A stretch of DNA of 64,000 nt from Cepaea nemoralis (lineage: Eukaryota; Mollusca; Gastropoda; Stylommatophora; Helicidae): assembly GCA_014155875.1 (NCBI GenBank), contig JACEFZ010028134.1:434001-498000 (forward strand). The letters run 5' to 3'. A program made the position numbers and the translations under genes. Positions 1 to 11,184 of the stretch are shown piece by piece. The stretch's first letter is position 1. The number at the start of each line of letters is the position of its first letter. The notes beneath the pieces were generated by a model. The model did not search any database. It worked only from the letters and a program-made list of their open reading frames with translations, and had not been told where the DNA came from.

Positions 1-505
1 TTCGTTGGCTTGAGCTCCAACGTGAAGTCCTGTATGTCGGATGAAGGCATCCTGTTGTCCAACATCATTGTGATGTCATACAGGACCTGAGGTTTGCGTG
101 AGTATCAGTTGTCCCATGTCTAGCTTATTGGTGTGCAGACTGGTGGTTCCTCGTCGTACAGGCAGACACTCTCCGACTTCGGAGGAAGCAGATTGTGCAG
201 AGATGCATATTAGCATGTAACCAGACCACAATTCAGCACAGCACACACCGACTGGCTGGGATTAGTATTGTTGGCTCCACAAGTTTTAGACACATTGTTA
301 ACAGACTCCAACCCTACATCCAGTGGTATTCCTCAAACACTAAAACCAGATATTTTACTGTTGTAAGGAAACAAGCTTTCGCTCCAAAAAGATACAACTA
401 AGCATGATAGCACTGATTACATTGCCATTCAGTGTCGTATAACAAGAAGAAGATAAACTTATCGGTAAAATCATAAATTTTTTTCACACCAGCAGTGATA
501 TAACT
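1..505. other. Intronic or upstream sequence with a dispersed repeat
   Basis: No coding exon could be supported here. The part from about 190 to 345 resembles 59396-59560 (both contain GCATATTAGCATGTAA, a run of GCACAGCACA and a GGCTGGGAT motif), so it is a dispersed repeat of unknown type. A strong-looking donor (GTGAGT) near 100 has no clean open frame that would join to the exon at 1540. Confidence 0.4.
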
Positions 506-760
506 GGGAGCTGTGGTGGATGCTTGACTGCAGACCTGGCGGTCTTGGGTTCTAATTCACATTGGTGCGAATTTATAAAATTTATCTAGGCTCCTAGCTT
601 GACCCAGTCGAAAATATGTTCCAGGAAATGTCTTGGGAAGTAAAGACGGCCTGTGTAATACTGACCACATGACCCACTGAGTGCCGATTGGTCTATAAAG
701 CTATGGGTCTAGCACCATTTGTCAGGTGTGCCTTACAGCATATAAAAGGGTCCTTTACTG
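506..760 (+). repeat. SINE-1 copy (tRNA-derived type)
   Basis: It starts GGGAGCTGTGGTGG and has a tRNA-like head with a B-box-like GGGTTCTAATTC. The body shares the modules 'CCCAGTCGAAAATATGTTCCAGGAA', 'GGTCTATAAA' and 'AAAAGGGTCCTTTAC' (paraphrased positions 598-760) with copies at 5560, 7203, 7637, 14505(-), 44160(-), 56226 and 60697(-). I call this family SINE-1 throughout. It is non-autonomous; the LINE partner is not identified. Confidence 0.7.
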
Positions 761-1109
761 ACTCGTACTGGTAATATTTAGCTTGGTAGGGATATCCCCT
801 ATCAAAGGAGATGTAATATGCCTCCTTTCCTCTGTTAGTCTTTAGGACATCCTTGGGCAAGATATAGTACCCGTTTAGCACTACACCCCCCCCCCCCCCC
901 CACCCCCATCAGGGTTAAATTAAGCCATGGAAGCAGGTGGTGGGTGGAGTGTGAAAGCAGCCAACAGATTGTTGTTGGTTATGGTCTTGCACTCTGCAGC
1001 GATAAGCAGATGATCTCATCAGTAGAGGCAGTGGTTATGCCCACCGACTAGTACAGTCACTGACTAGAGGGAAAGCAATGGGAAATTATCTTCTGCAAAA
1101 CTTCCCAAG
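761..1109. other. No gene; contains a C homopolymer
   Basis: A run of about 17 C lies near 885-901. Nothing else recognisable was seen. Confidence 0.5.
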
Positions 1110-1470
1110 AAACCCTAACAACTATGACACTTACTAAATATCTTGGATAAAGAAAAGAACAAATGCTTCCATACGACAAGAGCTGAATATTGAAGAAGTT
1201 TGGCTACTAAAGATTATAAAACAAAGAAAGTTGAAATATTTTGGTCACTTGAAACGTCATGAAAGTTTGGAGAGAACAATAATTGAGGGGTATATGCCTA
1301 GAAAGAGTAAGAGGAAGGCCAAAGAGAAGATATGTGTAGGATGCGGCGGATGATCTCCAGATGGGTGTATGGGATGTGAGAATCTTGCTTATGATCGAGA
1401 CATTTTCAGGTGGGTTGCTATGTGAGTGAGGTTCTACAAAGGACATGTTACTGAATGAATGAATGAACTA
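1110..1470 (+). pseudogene. Degenerate LINE 3' end
   Basis: Frame-broken translation gives the hallmark C-terminal LINE block: ASIRQELNI, KIIKQRKLKYFGHLKRHESL, then a basic PRKSKRKAKE stretch. This block (QRKL-YFGH-R) follows the RT and connection region in many invertebrate non-LTR elements. Several stops, and a (GAAT)n tail near 1453. It is a dead 5'-truncated fragment just upstream of a host exon. Confidence 0.7.
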
Positions 1471-1539
1471 GTAACATGACTTAGCATTGTCATGAGTAGA
1501 GAATACTTTTACCAAGAACAGAATTTTTAATTTCCCCAG

Positions 1540-1716
1540 CGTTATGGGTGGCATGGTGAATCAGACGATCTTCTCCAACAAAATTTTGATAATGCTGTTG
1601 GGCTCTATCCCTGGCTAGCAGATTACAGGGACAAGAGTGTGACGGAGCTGGAGTTTCTGCATGGCCATCTCCTGCATCCTGGCCAACTGCCAGCTTCCAT
1701 ATGTTTTAGAGATAAA
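1540..1716 (+). CDS. Exon 1 in window: DUF4062 C-terminal part of a STAND NTPase (nephrocystin-3/TTC41 type)
   Basis: There are 59 open codons between an acceptor (TTTCCCCAG) and a donor (GTAGGT), phase 0 at both ends. The product begins RYGWHGESDD and contains LYPWLADYRDKSVTELEFLH and ends CFRDK. The RYGW and the [ST]-x-TE-[LM]-E-[FI]-xHG segments are typical of the DUF4062-like N-terminal region that precedes the NTPase in nephrocystin-3, TTC41 and TEP1-type proteins. The N-terminus of the gene lies left of the window. Exon assignment is from splice sites and family pattern, not transcript data. Confidence 0.8.
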
Positions 1717-2121
1717 GTAGGTTATGTCATTTGAAAAGTTTATGTGTTGCTTTATTATTTTTAAAAATTTTTAATCTTCATTGACAAATTTCACCCATAG
1801 GCTGCATGTATACTTATTTATTTTCTCACTCACACATTTGTGCCCTTTTATTCACTTATTCACACACTCACACATTATTTAATTAACCCACAAAACCATA
1901 ACACATTTATTTATTTACTCTTTCGCTCACTAACACACTACTGCACTCGCATTACTCCCTTACTAACTGATTAACACGTTCATTCAAACACAAATGTATA
2001 TTCTAAAACACTTAGATTTTACACACTCACTGACTCAATTATGCACATTCTAACATGTCAAAACAGTCATCACATTTTCACTAACTAATTGATTGATAAC
2101 TCACTGACTGACTGTCTTTAT
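1717..2121. other. Intron sequence, AT-rich, no feature seen
   Basis: AT-rich, with scattered ACTCACAC words that grade into the following microsatellite. No exon or repeat family recognised. Confidence 0.4.
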
Positions 2122-2199
2122 CTCACTCACTCACTCACTCACTCACTCACTCACTCACTCACTCACTCACTCACTCACTCACTCACTCACTCACTCACT
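2122..2199. repeat. (TCAC)n microsatellite
   Basis: About 19 uninterrupted tetranucleotide copies within an intron. Confidence 0.95.
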
Positions 2200-2983
2200 A
2201 TCATCACGTTTTCACTAACTGATTGAGCAGACACAATCTCAGAAAGTAAAAGTAGTTGGAGAATCTGTGTGACTCTACCAACAGTGGGTGAATTGCTTGA
2301 GTCTGGTAACTTTACACTGTCCTGCTCTCTATCAGATTCACACACAGAATTCACACTGGATACCTCCCCACCACAACCACTCACATTGATGACCTCATGT
2401 CAGGCATCTAATTTAACATATTTCACCTGCCTTTTATCAAATTCTGCTTTCCATATTTCTTTCACCAAATAACGCCCTCAATACATTTCATAGCTCACAG
2501 ACTTGATAATGGGCCATCAAAAAACATGTTTACAAACAATTGCAAAATGGCTAATGATTTGAGCAAACTGACTTTATGAAAATCTTCAGTGTCCAAAACT
2601 GAACCCATGAAGATATGTAAATCATCAAGTCTACTTAACCCTACCAGACCTGAGGCCCTAACCCTAGGTACTACATTTTCCGTTACTGAACGTTTCCGGC
2701 GACGTTTCAAACGGCGATTTACGTTTTCTTGTTATTGTTCCCCGGTATTAAGGATATATATAGTACTCGTTATTATAGACGTTGCCGCTTGATTTAGTAT
2801 AAATAATTATATTGAGCATCCATTCTTACGCGTACTGTGAAATTTTCAAATATTTTAGTCGGCGGGATCATCCCAAACAGAAATTATTAAGATCGTATGC
2901 TAAGATGCGTCATGTTAAATTTCAATGGCGGGAATATAGCGGTTTTCTGTGTCATAATACAGCGATGATCATTTAATATTCTT
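2200..2983. other. Intron sequence, nothing recognised
   Basis: Short open frames on both strands have no recognisable motif. No splice-consistent exon found. Confidence 0.4.
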
Positions 2984-3240
2984 ATGGATTATTCAAGACA
3001 GAGACAAACAGCTTTCCTCGGTCATGTGATGAGAAGAGAGGCTTTGGAGAACATCGTAACAACTGGAAAGATCGAGGGGAAGAGAGGCAGAGGTAGACCA
3101 AGAGAAGTGATGCTGGATGGATTGAGACGGTGGCATGGAGGAATATCAGCAGCAGAGTTGATCCAGAAAACCAAAGACCGAGATCTATGGAGAGCCATGA
3201 ACGCCTACGCCAGCCGGCACGGCACTTGATGATGATGATG
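2984..3240 (+). pseudogene. LINE-A 3' fragment
   Basis: An 81-codon open frame reads RQRQTAFLGHVMRREALEN, TTGKIEGKRGRGRPR and RDLWRAMNAYASRHGT, the C-terminal end of the LINE-A family. It is followed directly by a (GATGAT)n tail, which marks the element's 3' end. It is 5'-truncated; no RT part remains. The same end sequence recurs at 21600-21840, 34700-34960, 42120-42350 and on the minus strand at 61890-62250. Confidence 0.85.
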
Positions 3241-4640
3241 GATTATTCAGAGCGACGAGATTATAATGATGCACGTTTGCATTCACCACCCATTCTAGTA
3301 TTTAGGAGTGGAGGAAGAGGCTGGAGGAAGAGGGAGTTTGAGGTTTTCATTTGAATTTTGCGTTCAAAATAAAATGCTGAGTTATCCCCCTTAGCGCAAA
3401 AAAACCAAGAGCGGTTATCTGCCCTTAGCTTACGTGTTGTGTGGTCACACTTTTCAGAGTGGGATTCTGATGGGTCAATGTTAAATAATAACTGATATAA
3501 AAAATTAATATCTCAGCTTACAATTGACGTACAGACTTGAATAAGGTGTCGTTGGATTTGTTTTTTCAAGAGGTATCCAACTATGCAGTTATATAATTAA
3601 AAAGCAATTTAGAAAAATGTTACTAAAGTACCTACCTAACCCTAACTGTCCCCTATACCTGGGCTCCTGAGCATTAAAGAGAAAAAACCAACATGATGTA
3701 GAAAAATGTTAGTTACATGCAAACAAGTGGTTAGAATAAGATGTAACTTGGACACATTGTAGAAAATAGGTCTACCTTTCATCAAGCGCTGATATTCCAC
3801 CTTTTTGTGCCAATCCAGTCTGAATAAACCAAAGTATCGATCACCTGTTGGACTGTGAAAAGCTTAGACCTACTTCGCTTTCTTGTTGAAGTGCTTGGTT
3901 CATCAATCGCTCGTTTCATTGTGAATTTTCATAAATTTTTCGCGTTAATCCACACAAAGTCAATTCAAACCTATGGGGGAAGACATTTGCAATGGCTAAA
4001 CATGAGTTTTGACCATGATTGGTTGGTTATTTTTAGTTTGTGAAGCATATTTATCACGAAATAGGCAAAATGCCGAAAATTAGGGACAGAGGTATAGTGG
4101 CAGATTCGGAAATTTCCGAAAATCGGTACAGCGGTCTGGTAGGGTTAACATACATTTACATAACATGGAAGATTACAGAATTCATATATGGTACATATTC
4201 TCTTTTTTTTTTTATTTTGCTCTTTATCCTCCTTTGGAACACAGGTCATCTTACATCAAACCGCCCTATCTTTTGCCAACTGCAGGCTCTTCCATATTTT
4301 CCTCATATTATTTATCCACGTCTGTAATTCTTTTCTCCAATTGTTTTAGGTCTTCCACTACTCAGGGGAGTGTCTAGTTATACTATCCTCAGGTTATCTC
4401 AATGTGAGTCCAATCCAGTGCCAGTGTCTTTTCAATGTATGCAATGACTTATCAACTGTCACTATTCCTCAAGCATTTTATTCTGCCTTTCCTCTCCATG
4501 TGGAGCAAAGGGACCTCTCACCCAAGCTCATTGTACACTTATTCATGATTGGTTGGATGTTGCAGCTCAATTCTCCACAAGCTTCAGGTATTTCTTTGTC
4601 AACAGACCCCAACCCTATTCCCTAGAGGGAAGAAGAGATT
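3241..4640. other. Intron sequence, mostly unassigned
   Basis: No exon with family-type sequence was found. The stretch 4386-4600 has weak resemblance to minus-strand LINE 3' regions (pyrimidine-rich, CTTCC and CATTC words) but I cannot translate a convincing motif. Confidence 0.3.
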
Positions 4641-4790
4641 GATAGAGTTGTGCACCTTTTATTGTTTAATGATAGAGTTGTGTACCTTTTATTGTTTATT
4701 GATAGAGTTGTGTACCTTTTATTGTTTTTTGATAGAGTTGTGTACCTTTTATTGTTCACTGATAGGGTTGTTTTCCTTTTGTTGCTCACA
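4641..4790. repeat. 30-bp minisatellite, 5 units
   Basis: Units start with GATAGAGTTG exactly at 4641, 4671, 4701, 4731 and 4761. Because 30 is a multiple of 3 the array is open in several frames on both strands, giving repetitive false ORFs. It ends 80 bp before the next exon. Confidence 0.95.
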
Positions 4791-4869
4791 CACACCACCC
4801 CAAATGAATCACATATTGTGTTGTCTGTTCTTCCACACATCATTTGTGTTTCAATAATATTAAATATAG

Positions 4870-5007
4870 GCCTATGACGATGCTATGAAGGAAAAGGCTG
4901 AGACTGATGGGGATCTGAAGTCTGCTGTCAAGTACACAGCAGAAAGTGAGCACTCAGTGAAACTTATGACTGACCTTATTGAGAGAGTAAAAGCAACAGA
5001 ATCTCAG
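4870..5007 (+). CDS. Exon 2 in window: helical linker after DUF4062 of the STAND protein
   Basis: 46 codons, phase 0 to phase 0, acceptor ATATAG and donor CAG/GTATTG. The product starts AYDDAMKEKAETDGD and ends DLIERVKATESQ. It continues FRDK from exon 1 directly, matching the family pattern of a FRD-x-x-YDD segment followed by an ESE-rich helix ending in a (K/E)-RI/RV helix. Between this exon and the next, the family normally has some 20 to 30 further residues, so a small exon is probably unlocated in the 10 kb intron that follows. Confidence 0.8.
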
Positions 5008-5188
5008 GTATTGCTGTAGCTTCTTAACTCTTGGTCTGCTTTAAATAACTGTCTTTTTACATGCTCATTTTTTGGAGTAAACTTTAGGCAGTGATTGGTT
5101 ATAGTAATTTGGAGCTCATTGTTTCAGATCAACTTAAAAACTGAAAATTCCACCACATATGAACACACAGATTACATGAAGCTAATTG

Positions 5189-5420
5189 CATATCCTTTAC
5201 AGGATGTAGTAGTCATCTCCAGCATTTTTGGCTGTTTGTGATTCCTGGGCAAGTTATACATTCAGTAGTTTGCCATTGCTTTCTGAACAACCTGTGCTCA
5301 TACCATTGTAGTGAATACCAACACAAGGCGGTCTGCTTCCAAATCTCCCACAGCTGTGTTTCGAACGCGGAATGTGGGATTACGAATTGAATTTGTAACC
5401 CCTTCACCACAGTTACATGA
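5189..5420 (-). repeat. SINE-2 copy
   Basis: The reverse complement ends in the conserved SINE-2 tail (CAATGGCAAACTACTGAA-like, then TGTCCTGTAAAGGATATGC-like). It has a tRNA-like head with GGGGTTACAAATTC and a B-box-like GTTCGAAAC. Other copies: 16355-16600(+), 33990-34340(+), 35890-36130(+), 58826-59050(-). Target site is 60 bp into unassigned intron. Confidence 0.75.
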
Positions 5421-5559
5421 AGTAACAGGGAATGAAAACAAGCAGTTTGATTAAATCTGGACTTGCAGCATCTCAACAACTGCGCCGCACTAAGTGAAGT
5501 TTGATAAACATGGGACAGGTTTTGAGCCACTTCATTTGACAAATGGTCTAATAAGAATT

Positions 5560-5812
5560 GGGAGCCACAGTGAGTAGCATGGGTCATATGTTCGAAACCC
5601 AATCTATGCAGCTTTATTGAAACTGACCAGGGCTTCCCTGTCAGCCCCAGCATACAGTGGGTGCCAGGAAGTGTCATGGGGAGTAAAGGCAGGCAGCATG
5701 ATATTGTCTGCACCACCCATGGAATGCTTATTGGCCTGTACCAAAATGAGGCTAGCATCATATACCTAGTGTGAATCAAGGCGTGTAAAGGGCTCTTTAT
5801 TTTTGTTAAACA
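5560..5812 (+). repeat. SINE-1 copy
   Basis: Begins GGGAGCCACAGTGAGTAGCA, with B-box-like ATGTTCGAAACCC, the AAACTGACCAGGGCTTCC body, and ends in AAAGGGCTCTTTA. Same order as the copy at 506. Confidence 0.75.
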
Positions 5813-5894
5813 TGCCTCTGTGTGTGAAATGGTACTTTACTAAGACATAAACTTCAATTACAGATGAACATAAAGAAATTGTGAACCAGCAACT

Positions 5895-6470
5895 GTATTC
5901 ATGACATTCCTCCATGGCACTGTCTCGGTCCATCTGGCATCACTTCTCTTGGTCTGCCTTTGTCTCTTCTACCATTGATCTTTCTAGTCATGATAATGCT
6001 TTTCAGTGCCTCCCTTACCCCTGTATGACCAACCAATGCTGTTTGTCTCCTTCTGGAATAGTCGTATTAGTTCTGTATAATGTTCTACTTTCATTAACCT
6101 CTTCCAGGCAATCATTGGTAGTTTCTCTCGCAGTCCAAAGTATTTGCAACATTCATCTTAGAGACCACATCTCTGTTACCACCATGCATTTCCTAGTTCA
6201 TTCACATTCCATGATTCACTGCCATACATGTTCTATATAATATTTCAGTACGCTTTTTCTGACATTCAATGATAGTGACTTTTGGCAAAAATACTTTCCA
6301 TTTTCTGAAATGCAGCTTTTGCTTGACCTAATCTGCTCTTAATCTTTGTCATGCCTCTTCCATCTGTTGTCATGTTATGATTGTCCTCAGCTATTTAAAT
6401 TTATTAATTTGGTTACACATTTCCCCTTCTGTTGTTAAAATCTCATTTTGGTATTATCTTTTATCTTTTA
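5895..6470 (-). pseudogene. Degenerate LINE-A-type fragment, minus strand
   Basis: Reading the minus strand with frame changes gives INKFKYLRTIITTDGRG, QAKAAFQKMESIF and MYGSESWN. This matches the LINE-A block after RT (YNYLGTVITSDGRC, VAFSKMKNIL, LLFGCETW). It is strongly eroded with many stops. Confidence 0.65.
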
Positions 6471-7202
6471 CATATAGAGAGGACTATAAGTTGGTAAAAC
6501 AGATTATTGTTGTGTAATGGATCTGAGAAACCTTTGTCTAGGATCCATATGGCAAAAGAAATAGAGGAATACCTTAAAAAAAATACACACAGACGATAAG
6601 CAGAGACATAAATTAATAAAATGGAGAAGAAATGGATGGAGCAGCATGGGATAGGTAAGGATAGGATGGCTGGGAGTGAGTTGGTTGAGAGACTATGTCT
6701 GAATGGATGATCAGTGGACAAAGAATAAGATGGATCTGAGCAAGCTCACTTTAGAAGATTAAAGTGTAATCATCTGATAAAGAGCAAGGTAGAAACAGAA
6801 TTTGATTAAAGAAAAGTGCATTTAAATTCATGAAACAGAAAAAAAAGCATTTCAAAATCACATTATTGTGCAATATCTTACAGAGCAGATTTTCTGTAAT
6901 TGTTTAAAAGTTGGATTTCCTGTTCAGTTTACTGCAAGTTTTATTATTATATAAAATATACAATTCTTACACACCACATACTTCAACAGTGAATCATTCA
7001 CTGTGTAATGACTTGAATTTGATTCTTACATTTAGTGTCTAGGATTGTTGCTGAACTACAAGAATCCCCAGGAGGTAAATACATCCTGTTCTTATACCTC
7101 TGACACTAATTAGTTCACACGACTCTGTAGGCTGTACACATGTTTTATACATGTATGAAAGAATGCATCTTAGTATATTTTATACACAGTATATATTTCA
7201 GT
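6471..7202. other. Intron sequence, unassigned
   Basis: 6480-6740 may be part of another old LINE (purine-rich, WRRNGWSSMG-type words on +) but is not certain. The rest is AT-rich with no feature. Confidence 0.3.
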
Positions 7203-7260
7203 TGGGAGCCATGATAGCATGATTGTTAGATGCTTGCCTATAGGCCAGGTAGTCATGGAT

Positions 7261-7505
7261 TCTTCTTCTACATTCATCCGGAGAGTTTTTTCGGATGAAT
7301 CAACGACTGGCAAGAGAAGGTCAACCAGAGAGATGAATGGAGACAGATTGTATCTGCAGCAAAGAACCTCAATGGCTCGGAATGCTGAAGAAGAAGAAGA
7401 AGATTGCGTTGTGCCTTTTTACAGCAGAGCTGCGTTCTTTGCGCCGTTAGGCCGACACATCTGACTTCTGTGGGCATTTGTTGACCGGGTTAACCTTCGC
7501 AGGGG
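7261..7505 (-). mobile_element. SINE-5 ((GAA)n-tailed short retroelement), nested and itself interrupted
   Basis: On the minus strand it carries the SINE-5 consensus: AAGGTTAACCCGGTCAACAA, TCGGATGTGTCGGCCTAACG, GCAGCTCTGCTGTAAA, then CCGGATGAA and a (GAA)n tail. It sits inside SINE-1 and is in turn split near 7300-7400 by a LINE 3' end, giving three nesting levels. Confidence 0.75.
7300..7402 (+). pseudogene. LINE 3' tail nested in SINE-5
   Basis: Translates RDEWRQIVSAAKNLNGSEC followed by a (GAA)n tail. 'RDxWRxIVxAAKxLNG' is a common last peptide of invertebrate LINE ORF2. Only about 100 bp remain. Confidence 0.6.
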
Positions 7506-7636
7506 TCATGGGTTCAAATCTGCAATGGGCCAGTTCTTTTAAATTGATGTGGGCTTCCAGGTCTTGGGAAAATAGACCCAATATACCTAAAGGCGTGTCA
7601 AGGGCCCTTTACTTACCTGTTTACTGTATATGTTAG

Positions 7637-7860
7637 CTGGGAGGCATGATGGCACAGTGGTCATATGTTTAAATCTTCGTTGGGGCAGATTTTTCAAACA
7701 TTGACCTGAGCTTCCCCATCAACTCAATCTAAAATGTATACCAAGAAATGCCCAAGGAAGTATGGCAGCCGGCGTGATGTCAATCCACATGATCCATCAA
7801 GTTCTGATAGGTCTATTAAAATGTGTAGTTTGCACTAGCATAGTATTCCATCAGTGTATT
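7637..7860 (+). repeat. SINE-1 copy with internal deletion
   Basis: Begins GGGAGGCATGATGGCACAGTGG (first 20 bases characteristic), continues ATATGTTTAAATC and TGACCTGAGCTTCCCCATCA. The end is diverged. Confidence 0.7.
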
Positions 7861-9033
7861 TGCAGCTTTTTTTCTCCTGTACACATCATGTTTCCTTGTT
7901 TAATTGTCACCTGTTTGTTACTGGGTCCTTCATTCATTGATGGCTTATTGATCCCTAGTGCTTTGTTTCCAGAGAACAGTGGAAGGTGTCCACCAGTTGC
8001 ATTAGGTGGATCCCTTTGTAATGGGTGATCTGAAACTATCACTAATTCATGGTAATAGAGATGGCAGAGAGGATTAATGGATTGATGGAGCTGATGATTC
8101 TGACATTTATAGGCCTTCTATTTGAGAACAAGCTTCATACAACTTTGTTGTCATCACTGTTGTCATCACAAATAAATGTAACCACTGAACATTTCTTTTA
8201 TCCCAAACTTGGGTGTGTTTATCATGTGCTCATGTAGCAAGGTTCCTTGCACTTCACAGAAGGAAAAATATTTACCCAAGACCACAAAGTCTTTTGATTT
8301 GTGATCACATTTTACAAAATTACAGCAGTTCAAGTCTAGCTTCCCAAAATCAGAGAATTTCTATTGAAATTAATACTCTTTTCCGTCTTCCTCATTTGCA
8401 CTCATACCTCCATGTTTTTATCTCTGATTAAATCATGAATTTATTTTATGTACATGACATTCCTGTACAGTTTGTGCTGGAATGAAGTTAACTGATGAAA
8501 TATTTGTTTACATTGATTGTTGTAGGTTGGACAGGAATGTATGACCAGCCATCCCTCGGCTAATGCTATACACAGATAGATCTGATATTTCTATCTGAAA
8601 CTCATGATATAGAAGATATTTCAGTCTGTTGTCCTGTTCTCAGTCTACAATTTATGACCTGATCTAGCCCTGAAAATTTATAAGCTTCCTTCTTCATATA
8701 GTCAGGGTGATCTTTTATAGAAGTTTTGTTTTTGCTCCATAAGTTGTGCTTAAATCATTTTGTTGTAGAGATCCATCTAGCTTTGCTAGTTTACCTGCTT
8801 CTGATCACCTGCATAAAATTTGGTGGAACTGCGGTAAAGCTGTGAAAGTTTAAACAATATAAAATGACACAAAGTAGTGCAGCTTTACATAACAGAGTTA
8901 CGACATATACAGAACGTTGCTGCGGTTAGCCTTCATCAGCAAACAAACACATTCACAAACACAACATACAGTCAAGGAGAACTCCTGTGACTACATTAGA
9001 AGGTGATGACAGGACGAGAGGAACAAATGCATG
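7861..9033. other. Intron sequence, unassigned
   Basis: No exon, no recognised repeat. The segment 8860-8960 has a gene-like GC change but no supported frame. Confidence 0.3.
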
Positions 9034-9863
9034 GAAAAATGGAAGCAATGAAGAGAAAATGAGAATTGACAAAATGTTAATTGAAAAGAATGTTAGTCGA
9101 AGAAAATGTTTAATAGAAAAACTGTTTATAGAGAAAAAAACTGTATACTCACCTCACGTACGGACCTGTGAATGACTACGGAAATCTCGGGTGTATTTGT
9201 ATAACGGTGCTGGATGTTACGGTACAGTGAGCACATAGAAAGAAGGGGGCGGGGTAGGAGGCATGTAAAATTGACCACGACCCCATTGTGTTGTTGGTCT
9301 GGGTGGACTGGTGTGCATGAACACGCATACTTACATAGACACACTTCAACAGACAAAATGCTAGTGTATGTGGACATGCAAGAAGAGAGAGAGGGAGAGA
9401 GAGAGAGAGAGAGAGAGAGGAGAGCGAGAGAGACAGACAGACAGAGAGAGACAGAGAGAGGAAAAGTGCCTGCGACCTACCACATGGGGTATATTGTAAC
9501 CTACGAAATAGTCAGTATGGTTGCTAGTCATACAACGCACTTCAGGAGCCCCTCGCCCAGTCCTAGAGTTGTTGGGGTTGTGTAAGATCCAACCACTGGC
9601 AATGCATGTGAAGAAGGTATGCACAGAGAAGCCAGATGTAAGAGGAGAGAGAGAGGGAGAGAGAGAGTGAGAGAGAGAGCGCGAAAGGGGGGAGAGAGGG
9701 GGAGAGAGAGGGAGAAGAGAGAGGGGAGAGGGAGGGAGAGAGAGGGAGGGAGAGAGAGAGCAACCATACTGACTATTTCGTAGGTTACAATATACCCCAT
9801 GTGGTAGGTCACAGGCACTTTTCCTCTCTCTGTCTCTCTCTGTCTGTCTCTCTCTCTCTCTCG

Positions 9864-9909
<46 letters not shown>

Positions 9910-10257
9910 TGCATGTCCACATACACTAGCATTTTGTCTGTTGAAGTGTGTCTATGTAAGTACGCATGTTCATGCACACCAGTCCACCCAGACCAACAAC
10001 ACAATGGGGTCGTGGTCAATTTTACATGCCTCCTACCCCGCCCCCTTCTTTCTATGTGCTCACTGTACCGTAACATCCAGCACCGTTATACAAATACACC
10101 CGAGATTTCCGTAGTCATTCACAGGTCCGTACGTGAGGTGATTATACAGTTTTTTTTCTCTATAAACAGTTTTTCTATTAAACATTTTCTTCGACTAACA
10201 TTCTTTTCAATTAACATTTTGTCAATTCTCATTTTCTCTTCATTGCTTCCATTTTTC
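9034..10257. repeat. Large inverted repeat (hairpin), arms about 0.5 kb
   Basis: The left arm (9034-9525) and the right arm (9759-10257) are reverse complements over their whole length with only scattered differences, chiefly in (GA)n/(CT)n length. The spacer of about 233 bp is purine-rich GA repeat. Mirror-image open frames on the two strands (for example at 9126-9377 minus and 9913-10260 plus) are a consequence and not genes. AGGTGAT at 9001 and ATCACCT at 10260 suggest the arms once extended slightly further. No target duplication seen. Confidence 0.95.
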
Positions 10258-10288
10258 TGATCACCTGGTATGTTACAGTGGGACATTT

Positions 10289-10612
10289 TCACACACGTCC
10301 GAATCCCAAGATGGTATCCCAGCTTAATCCTTTGTTGATGTCTGACGCATCTCCTTAGTTTCCCTGCGCACTCTATAATTGTACCATTCGGTGCATCTTT
10401 TAGGGAAGCTCCCTTCAGCCTTTCTCAGTCTGCTGTGTGTCAGTGACTGATATGTGGCAATGTACACAAAGCTACAGATAGTTTTTGCAGCAGTCTGTGC
10501 GTGCTGACAGGTGTGGATAGTTTTTGCAGCAGTCTGTGTGTGCTGACAGGTGCCTCAGATTGCAGAACAAATACTGCAACATGGTAGCAAATATGGCTCA
10601 GGGGACAGGGGT
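10289..10612. repeat. 324-bp direct repeat, copy 1
   Basis: Nearly identical to 14099-14422 (same strand, offset 3810). It begins TCACACACGTCCGAATCCC and ends GGCTCAGGGGACAGGGGT. Each copy carries an internal tandem duplication of about 42 bp (ATAGTTTTTGCAGCAGTCTG twice). Its right part is a LINE RNase H-type C-terminal fragment (PQIAEHILQ). Confidence 0.9.
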
Positions 10613-10614
10613 TA

Positions 10615-11124
10615 CTAATAGCATATATTTTTGTGTGATATGGTCAACTTGACTAAAGTTATGATCTGAGCCATAATTATTGTTATCAAATCCCATTGCC
10701 GTTGTTTAGGTAACACTTTAGTATGCTGTCTCTGTTGTTTATACTGAGTGCGCGTAACCTTTACTCTCTTTTTGGGATGTTTTAGAAAAATGTCATTGAG
10801 AGACATGTAATCACGTTTGATTTGTTTTTGAGTATCAGTTATTTCCTCATGTTTGGGTTCGTTGACCTTGTGCAAATATCGGTATTCGCAATTATTTACC
10901 GTTATGCTATCACTCAGTAGCGTTGTATCATGCATGTCTACCGTTGATGTACCCTGTTCTTCTTCTTCTTCTTGTGTTGTTTCAATTTGGGCATTTGTAC
11001 TTGTAAGTGTTTCGTTAGACTTGTGTTCGATAGTTACTTTCGGAACGAAATTTCTGGCGTTCGGTTCTTTTACTACTGCAGCACATACTTTACCTATGTG
11101 ATTATTTTCCTTTATTTCATACAT
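10615..11124 (-). pseudogene. Unidentified 169-codon open frame, downstream of gag-like fragment
   Basis: An acidic stretch (QEEEEEQ) is followed by a lysine/arginine-rich KHPKKRVKVTRTQYKQQRQ segment that looks like a nucleic-acid binding or nuclear-targeting patch. It lies 60 bp downstream (minus strand) of the gag-like coiled coil, so it probably belongs to the same dead element. No domain recognised. Confidence 0.35.
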
Positions 11125-11184
11125 TTATCTCATACGCTCCTTCCACATTGTTTCCTTTGCAAGATTCTCCTTTTCAAGTGCGAG

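Larger units (their letters stand above)
7203..7620 (+). repeat. SINE-1 copy split by a nested insertion
   Basis: The head (GGGAGCCATGATAGCATG) is at 7204-7260. The body resumes at about 7506 with GTCATGGGTTCAAATC and ends in AAGGGCCCTTTAC. Between them lies a minus-strand GAA-tailed short retroelement. GTCATGGATTC (7250-7260) and GTCATGGGTTC (7506-7516) are its likely target-site duplication. Confidence 0.75.

Noticed and set aside
1..100. Possible upstream exon ending at GTGAGT near 100
   Set aside because: No frame stays open to the donor in a phase that joins exon 1, and the region resembles a dispersed repeat.
5129..5190. Possible missing exon after TTGTTTCAG (INLKTENSTTYEH...)
   Set aside because: No donor in frame before the SINE-2 begins, and the peptide does not match the family.
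9528..10076. 182-codon ORF and its mirror at 9214-9585
   Set aside because: Both arise from the inverted repeat and (GA)n tract; same peptide on both arms, no codon signal.
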